From assembly GCA_050292445.1 (NCBI GenBank), contig JBNKLQ010000159.1, positions 1 to 14,026 of the forward strand: a DNA stretch of 14,026 nucleotides, in the 5' to 3' direction. The notes beneath the pieces were generated by a model. The model had not been told where the DNA came from and did not search any database. It saw nothing but the letters and a program-made list of their open reading frames with translations. Every line of letters starts with the position of its first letter. Within the stretch, counting starts at the first letter, position 1. The translations under genes and the position numbers were made by a program. Of this stretch, positions 6,028-11,927 are shown one piece after another. This DNA comes from Leptofilum sp050292445. GTDB lineage: Bacteria; Chloroflexota; Anaerolineae; Promineifilales; Promineifilaceae.

Positions 6028-9000
6028 ATGAGTAATCAGCGAGAAACGGCCGTATCCACCACACATCATAAATTGAACCAGCGCCCCCTTCACCTGCCGA
6101 CTGGAAAAGGGCTGGCACTGTTTGCCCTGCTTCTGTATCGCTACAGTGGTGAGGAACAAATCACCGTTTGGCTCGATGGGCAGCCAATGACAATTTCTGT
6201 GGACGGCACAGCGCCGTTTGCTGCGTTATTGGAAAAAGTTGGTGGAGAAACGGCCGTTCTCGAACTACGCGATCCGCAAGGATTGCCGGTCTTGGCCCAA
6301 AACCTCAGCCAGCGACTGCCTGCCACCAGCGATGAACCCATTTTGGCCTTCACTCCCGAAACCGGCGCGTTGGCCTTCGATGCTCAACTGTTTGACACGG
6401 GCACGATTAATCGCTTAGTGGGTCATATACATACTTTGCAGAAAGCGATTGAGGTTGCGCCAGAAACGGCCGTTGCCCAACTTCCCCTCCTCACCAAACA
6501 AGAAAAAGACCAACTGCTCAACGAATGGAACGACACCAAACAGTACGATTATCCTGGCCTGCACCAACTGTTTGAGCAGGTTGTAGTCAATGCGCCCGAT
6601 AGCTTGGCGTTAACATTTGAAGATCGGGAGATGAGCTACGGGGAATTAAACGGCCGTGCCAACCAAATCGCCCATGCCCTCATCCAAATGGGGGTGCAGC
6701 CCCAAGATCGTATCGCCATCATGTTGGAAAATGGGCCGCAGCAGGTGGAAGCCCTCTTGAGCGTCCTCAAAGCGGGCGGCGTCTTTGTCTGCCTGGACCC
6801 CCATTACCCCACGCATCGCCTGCAAGCCATTTTAGATGAAGCCCAGCCTGCGCGGTTCATCCTCGAATCAACCTGCCTAGAACGGCATGAAGATCTCCTG
6901 GCCTACTTGCCCACTGGCTGCGACATTTTGGCAGTTGATGGTGTTGACGATTTTTACCGCAGAGAACGCGGAGAGCGCAGAGAAAAAAGAGAAAAAAAAT
7001 CTCTGCGTCCTCCGCGTTCTCTGCGGTTAAATAAAAACGAGATAACCGTTTTTGGCCCTGAATTTATCGAAGCCTGTGCCAAAACAAACCCGAATTTGCC
7101 GCTGAAACCAACCGATCCAGCCTACATCGTTTACACATCCGGCTCCACCGGCAAGCCGAAGGGAATTTTGCAGACGCATCTGAGCTTTTGCCAGTTTATC
7201 GATTGGCAAAGTCGCTACTTTGGCATCGTTGCGCCGCAGCGCTTTGCCCAGTGGGCCTCCATCGCTTACGATGCCTCCTACTGCGAGATTTTTGGCACAC
7301 TTTGTTTTGGTGCCACGCTCTGCCTAGCCCCGGCAATGACCCGCTTCAATCCGCAAGCGCTCATCGACTGGGTGCGACAGGCGGAGATTACCATTTTGCA
7401 GATTGTGCCTAGCTTCTGCCGCCAGATGCTGCAAATCTTGGAAGCGGAACCCAGCCGCAATGGCTCGCATCCACTGCCCAAGCTGAAAATGTTGCTGCTG
7501 GCGGGTGAAATTTTGCCGGTTGACCTGGCTCACGCCTGGCTGAACCGCTTCCCCAACCCGGCCAAACTGTTCAACCTGTACGGCCCATCCGAGTCGGTGC
7601 TGGCGACATACCACGCTATTCCCAAAGCCGCCCCGGAGCAGCGCGCCATTTCCGTAGGACAAGCCATCGACGGCCGTCAGATCCTCATCCTCGATAAAAA
7701 CCAGCAGCTGTGCCCGATTGGCGTGCGCGGCGAGCTGTACATTCGCAGTCCGTACCTCACCGAAGGGTACATTGAACGGCCCGATGAGATGGCTGCCAAA
7801 TTCATCCAAAATCCGCTGCACGATGAGTTCCCTGACCGCGTTTACCGCACGGGTGATATGGGTCGCTGGCTGGCAGATGGCACGATTGAGTTTTACGGCC
7901 GTATCGACAACCTCGTCAAACTGCGCGGTATGCGGGTGGAACTGGGTGACATCGAAACTGCCCTACGCGGCCACGAAGCCGTGCGCAACTGCGCCATCGT
8001 TGTGCGGAAAGTGACCCGCGACAAGAGCCGCCTCATTGTGAAGGACCGCGAAACGCGCAGCAAAAGCACCGCCAGTGAGCAGCAAATTTTGATGGCCTAC
8101 TACACGGCCGAACGGCCGCTTTCTGGCTATGAACTACGGTCATTTTTAGAAGAACTGCTGCCACCGCACATGATTCCACAGCAGTTTGTGCAGCTGGACG
8201 AACTGCCCACAAACGCCAACCATAAGCTGGATTTGCGCGCCCTGCCAGAGCCGCACAACCTGCGCCCCGACCTGCGCCAACCGTACTTGCCACCGCACAA
8301 TGAAACTGAGCGGCAAATTGCTGACATCTGGCAAGATGTTTTGGGTATCAATCAGGTGGGTGTGGAAGATGGCTTTTTTGAGCTGGGTGGCGACTCGCTG
8401 TTAGCGATGCAGGTGCTTAACCGCACCCGTGAGGCCACCCAGGCCAAACTTTCCTTCCGCCATTTGTTTGAGCGGCAAACGGTGGCTAAACTGGCCGAGT
8501 TGGTTCAAGATGGGCTGGGAGAAACGGCCGTCTCATCACCAATCGTCCAAAACGAAACCCGCAACCATTACCCACTTTCAGTGGCCCAGCAAGGCGTCTG
8601 GTTTTTGTGGAAGCTGGAACCAGACAGCCCATATTACACGGCGCAGGGGGTCATTCACCTGCGCGGCGAAGTCGATGGGGCCTTTTTGCAGCGGGCCTGG
8701 CAAGCTCTGATTGACCGGCACGTCATTTTGCGGGCCAAATTTAGCGTGGATGAAAACGGCCGTCCCCGCCAAACCTTTCCCCAGCGCCAGGACAGCCTGC
8801 AAACCATCGACCTCACCCATCTTTCCAGCGCAGAGCGCGAAGATTACCTAAAAGCGTTCATGTACGAAAAAGGGCAGCAGCCGCTCAATCTGGAAAAGCA
8901 CAATTTGCTGCAAGCCAACCTGTTCAAATTGGCCGACGACAGCTACGACCTGCCCATCACCTTCCACGAAATCACCCTCGATTTGTGGGGCTGGTCCAAC

Positions 9001-11859
9001 ATGATCCAGGATTTAGGCGTGTTGTACGATGGCTTCAAGCGTGGCGAGGAAAATCCGCTGCCGCCGCTGCCGTTCACCTTTGCCGATTATGTGCTGTGGG
9101 AAAGCGAAGCCATCACCAAAACAAACCTGCAAGCGCAAGAAGCGTACTGGAAAGAGCAGCTGGCCGGTGAGCTGCCCGTCCTCAGCCTGCCCACCGACCG
9201 GCCGCATCCGGCCCGGCCAACTTACCGGGGTGATGCCCAGGCGGTGATGCTGGATGCCGAGCTGACGGCTCAACTCAAGGCGCTAAGCCAGCAGCAAGGC
9301 GCGACCCTGTTCATGACGATGCTGACCGCGTTTAACATCATGCTGCGCTTGTACGCCGGGCAGGACGATTTGATCGTCGGCGCGCCACTGGCCAATCGCA
9401 CCCATGACCATGCTGAGGATTTAGTCGGCTTTTTCCTCAACATGCTGCCGCTGCGCACGAAGTTTGATGATGACCCGAGCTTTGCTGAGGTGCTGGCTCA
9501 GGTGCGCAACACGGTGACGGGCGCGATTTCCAACGCGGAATATCCTTTTAGCTGGATGTTGGAGTGGGCCAAAACCGCCCGTGACGTGAGCATCTCCCCA
9601 GTCTTCCAGGTGATGTTCAACATGCTCAATTTGCCGCAGTCCAGCGTGGCCCTTGATGATCTCTCGCTGACGTTTAGCGAACTGGACACCGGCTACATCA
9701 AGTACGATCTGGCACTGTACGCGCACGAACACGGCGACGAAATTTTCTTGCAGCTGGCCTACCTGACCGATTTGTTTGACGCGACGACGATTGAACGGAT
9801 GTTGAACAATCTGGTACTGATTTTGCGGCAGGCGGTGGCGAATTTGGAACGGCCGTTAGCTACCCTCACTCTCATCACCGAAACTGAACACCAAACCATT
9901 CTGCACGACTGGAACCAAACCGCGCAAGATTTTGACAACTGCTTCACCATCGCCCAACTGTTTGAGCAGCAGGCGGCCCAAACGCCAGCCGCCACCGCGC
10001 TCATCTGCCAGGGCGAGGTGATGAGCTACGCTGACCTCAATCAGCAGGCGAACCAGCTGGCTCATCTTTTGCGGCAAAAAGGCATGGGGCAGGGCAGCTT
10101 TGTCGGCATCTGCACCGAGCGTTCTTTTAAGATGGTGGTTGGCTTGCTGGCCATCCTCAAGGCGGGCGGCGTTTATGTGGCCCTCGACCCAGACTACCCG
10201 ATGGCCCGGTTGCAAGACATTTTAGACGATACCCAGCCGAATCTGCTGCTGGTGCAGGAATCTGTGGATCGCTTTACCAATTTTGATGGCACCAAAATTT
10301 GCCTGGATCGGGATTGGGATCAAATTGCCCAGCAGCCAGCCGACAATTTACCGAGCATCACCACGCCCGACGATCTGATTAACATCGTTTACACCTCGTC
10401 CACCACAGGCAAGCCAAAAGGGGCGCGCATTCCGATGCGTGCGGTGCTGAATCGGCTGCTGTGGATGTGGGACGAGTATCCGTTTGTGGCGGGGGATACG
10501 GCCGTCTTACAAAAATCATATGCCCTCGTCGCCGCTACCTGGGAACTGTTCGGCGGGCTGCTCCAAGGTGTGCCCACGCTCATCCTCCAACCAGAGGCCG
10601 TGCGCGATGCCGATCTGTTGTGGCGCGCGTTGACTCAGCATCGGGTGAGCCATTTGCTTTCTTCCCCGGCGCTCATCGAAAACGTGCTGCAAGCGGCTGC
10701 CCGCGAAGAAACCCGCTGGGACAGCCTGCGCTTCGCCACCACGAGTGCCGAACCGATTTCCCCGGCAATGGTGCAGCGCTGGCAAGAAACATTCCCCGGC
10801 GTGCCGCTGCTCAATTTGTACGGCTCCACGGAATGTTCTTCCAACGCCACCCAGTACGACGCGGCGACCTTGCCGGAAACGGCCGTGCGCGTTCCCATTG
10901 GCACACCTCTGCCCAACATCCAGGTTTACGTCCTTGATGACAATTTCCAGCCTGTCCCCATCGGCACAACCGGCGAACTGTGCGTCTCCGGAGCGTGTTT
11001 GGCGGATGGGTATTTGAATTTGCCGGAACTGAGTAAGGAGAAGTTTGTTCAGTTACCAGTATTCAGTAATCAGTATTCAGTAAACAGTAATCAGTCACTG
11101 AAAACTGACACATTGAATACTGTTTACCGAACCGGCGATCTCGCCCGTTGGCGCAGCGACGGTCAGCTAGAGCTGGTCGGTCGGCGCGATTATCAGGTGA
11201 AGATTCGTGGTTTTCGCGTGGAGTTGAATGATATTGAAGCCGTGCTGTTGGAGCACGAGGGTGTGAAAAAATGTGCCGTGTCTTTGGCCGATGAGGACAA
11301 CGAACGCAAACGTCTTGTGGCCTATGTTGAACCTGCGGTTTCTGATTTGCAGCCAGTTGATTTGCGCGACTTTTTGCGGGATCGGCTGCCTAGCTACATG
11401 GTCCCCAGTGACTTTTTCTTACTGGACAGCCTGCCACTGGGGCCGACGGGCAAGATCAACCGCAAAGCATTGCCGTCTCCTGAGAAATTGCAGCCAGAAT
11501 TGGTAGAAACGGCCGTTCTGCCCACAACCCCCACGCAAATTTCCCTGGCCATTATTTGGGAATCTTTGCTGGGGCGGGAACAGATTGGCATAAACGCCAA
11601 CTTCTTCGACATCGGCGGCCATTCCCTGCTGGCAACCCAGGTGGTCTCTCGCATTCGTGACCAACTGAATGTGGAGCTATCCCAGCGCCGCTTTTTTGAG
11701 ATACCCACCATTGCCGAACTGGCCGAGGAAATTGAGCAGATGCAGGTGGAAACGGCCGTATCCAGTGAAGATGAAATGGCTGCCCTCATGGCTGAACTGG
11801 ACGATTTGTCCGACGAGGAAGCTGAGGCACTGCTGGCCGAGCTGATGGCGGAAGAATAA
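6028..11859 (+). CDS. Non-ribosomal peptide synthetase 1 (vestigial C-A-PCP-C*-A-PCP)
   Basis: Modular cytosolic assembly-line enzyme of 1943 aa. Residues about 17-170 match only the C-terminal half of a condensation domain and lack HHxxxDG. A1 (about 178-740) has YIVYTSGSTGKPKG (366-379), YGPSES (518-523), YRTGD (606-610) and the A10 Lys733. PCP1 attaches phosphopantetheine at Ser790 (GGDSL). C* (about 847-1295) has SVAQQGVWFLW but HEITLDLWGWS (980-990) at the active site. A2 (about 1308-1815) has a variant A3 YTSSTTGKPKG (from 1455), Val1501 in place of Asp235, YGSTE (from 1598), YRTGD (1700-1704) and Lys1809. PCP2 carries Ser1866 (GGHSL). The acidic tail (LDDLSDEEAEALLAE) suggests C-terminal docking. 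The absence of a full first C domain makes this the likely first enzyme of the line. GGAGG lies 22 bases before the ATG, too far for a normal ribosome site. Two palindromic DNA repeats are inserted in frame. Confidence 0.93.
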   Translation: MSNQRETAVSTTHHKLNQRPLHLPTGKGLALFALLLYRYSGEEQITVWLDGQPMTISVDGTAPFAALLEKVGGETAVLELRDPQGLPVLAQNLSQRLPATSDEPILAFTPETGALAFDAQLFDTGTINRLVGHIHTLQKAIEVAPETAVAQLPLLTKQEKDQLLNEWNDTKQYDYPGLHQLFEQVVVNAPDSLALTFEDREMSYGELNGRANQIAHALIQMGVQPQDRIAIMLENGPQQVEALLSVLKAGGVFVCLDPHYPTHRLQAILDEAQPARFILESTCLERHEDLLAYLPTGCDILAVDGVDDFYRRERGERREKREKKSLRPPRSLRLNKNEITVFGPEFIEACAKTNPNLPLKPTDPAYIVYTSGSTGKPKGILQTHLSFCQFIDWQSRYFGIVAPQRFAQWASIAYDASYCEIFGTLCFGATLCLAPAMTRFNPQALIDWVRQAEITILQIVPSFCRQMLQILEAEPSRNGSHPLPKLKMLLLAGEILPVDLAHAWLNRFPNPAKLFNLYGPSESVLATYHAIPKAAPEQRAISVGQAIDGRQILILDKNQQLCPIGVRGELYIRSPYLTEGYIERPDEMAAKFIQNPLHDEFPDRVYRTGDMGRWLADGTIEFYGRIDNLVKLRGMRVELGDIETALRGHEAVRNCAIVVRKVTRDKSRLIVKDRETRSKSTASEQQILMAYYTAERPLSGYELRSFLEELLPPHMIPQQFVQLDELPTNANHKLDLRALPEPHNLRPDLRQPYLPPHNETERQIADIWQDVLGINQVGVEDGFFELGGDSLLAMQVLNRTREATQAKLSFRHLFERQTVAKLAELVQDGLGETAVSSPIVQNETRNHYPLSVAQQGVWFLWKLEPDSPYYTAQGVIHLRGEVDGAFLQRAWQALIDRHVILRAKFSVDENGRPRQTFPQRQDSLQTIDLTHLSSAEREDYLKAFMYEKGQQPLNLEKHNLLQANLFKLADDSYDLPITFHEITLDLWGWSNMIQDLGVLYDGFKRGEENPLPPLPFTFADYVLWESEAITKTNLQAQEAYWKEQLAGELPVLSLPTDRPHPARPTYRGDAQAVMLDAELTAQLKALSQQQGATLFMTMLTAFNIMLRLYAGQDDLIVGAPLANRTHDHAEDLVGFFLNMLPLRTKFDDDPSFAEVLAQVRNTVTGAISNAEYPFSWMLEWAKTARDVSISPVFQVMFNMLNLPQSSVALDDLSLTFSELDTGYIKYDLALYAHEHGDEIFLQLAYLTDLFDATTIERMLNNLVLILRQAVANLERPLATLTLITETEHQTILHDWNQTAQDFDNCFTIAQLFEQQAAQTPAATALICQGEVMSYADLNQQANQLAHLLRQKGMGQGSFVGICTERSFKMVVGLLAILKAGGVYVALDPDYPMARLQDILDDTQPNLLLVQESVDRFTNFDGTKICLDRDWDQIAQQPADNLPSITTPDDLINIVYTSSTTGKPKGARIPMRAVLNRLLWMWDEYPFVAGDTAVLQKSYALVAATWELFGGLLQGVPTLILQPEAVRDADLLWRALTQHRVSHLLSSPALIENVLQAAAREETRWDSLRFATTSAEPISPAMVQRWQETFPGVPLLNLYGSTECSSNATQYDAATLPETAVRVPIGTPLPNIQVYVLDDNFQPVPIGTTGELCVSGACLADGYLNLPELSKEKFVQLPVFSNQYSVNSNQSLKTDTLNTVYRTGDLARWRSDGQLELVGRRDYQVKIRGFRVELNDIEAVLLEHEGVKKCAVSLADEDNERKRLVAYVEPAVSDLQPVDLRDFLRDRLPSYMVPSDFFLLDSLPLGPTGKINRKALPSPEKLQPELVETAVLPTTPTQISLAIIWESLLGREQIGINANFFDIGGHSLLATQVVSRIRDQLNVELSQRRFFEIPTIAELAEEIEQMQVETAVSSEDEMAALMAELDDLSDEEAEALLAELMAEE
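6955..7032 (+). repeat. MITE-like palindromic repeat inserted in frame in A1
   Basis: Arms 6956-6973 and 7010-7027 are perfect 18-base inverted repeats (ACCGCAGAGAACGCGGAG and its complement). They are followed inward by a second 8-base paired block (6976-6983 with 7000-7007) and a purine-rich loop. The arms are made of GCAGAG/ACGCGGAG units, a type seen as dispersed repeats in several environmental bacterial phyla. The insert is read as about 24 strongly basic residues (RRERGERREKREKK...) just before the A3 loop of the first adenylation domain, with no stop or frameshift. Confidence 0.8.
11057..11122 (+). repeat. CAGTATTCAGTAAT-type repeat inserted in frame in A2
   Basis: CAGTATTCAGTAA occurs twice in tandem with a 14-base period (11057-11069 and 11071-11083), followed by a diverged third unit. 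The right end 11112-11122 is the inverted complement of the left end 11057-11067 with one mismatch. The block is translated without a stop as an S/N/Q/T-rich stretch between the A6 region and YRTGD of the second adenylation domain. It is AT-rich compared with its surroundings. Repeats built from CAGT and ATTCAGTAATCAGT units are a known class of interspersed filler in cyanobacteria and Chloroflexota. Confidence 0.7.
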
Positions 11860-11865
11860 AAAGAA

Positions 11866-11896
11866 GAGATTAGAGATTGAAATAATCTCCAATCTC
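11866..11896 (+). repeat. Hairpin repeat (GAGATT/AATCTC type) between the two NRPS genes
   Basis: GAGATTAGAGATT (11866-11878) and AATCTCCAATCTC (11884-11896) pair over 13 positions with one mismatch around a 5-base loop; a further AATCTCC-like unit follows. It fills most of the 68-base gap between the NRPS genes and is AT-rich. It could be another dispersed repeat or a processing or attenuation hairpin. No U-tract follows, so the two genes are probably still one transcript. Confidence 0.55.
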
Positions 11897-11927
11897 CAAT
11901 TACCAATCTATAAATTAAGGTAGTTTC

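Noticed and set aside
6955..7032. Frameshift or sequencing error in A1 caused by the repeat
   Set aside because: The A1 frame is continuous before and after the repeat, with all core motifs in one frame.
7324..7821. Long minus-strand open frames inside the NRPS gene
   Set aside because: They are shadows caused by codon bias in a conserved plus-strand gene and encode no recognisable domain.
11057..11122. CRISPR-like array
   Set aside because: The units are only 13-14 bases with no spacers, and they lie inside a coding frame.
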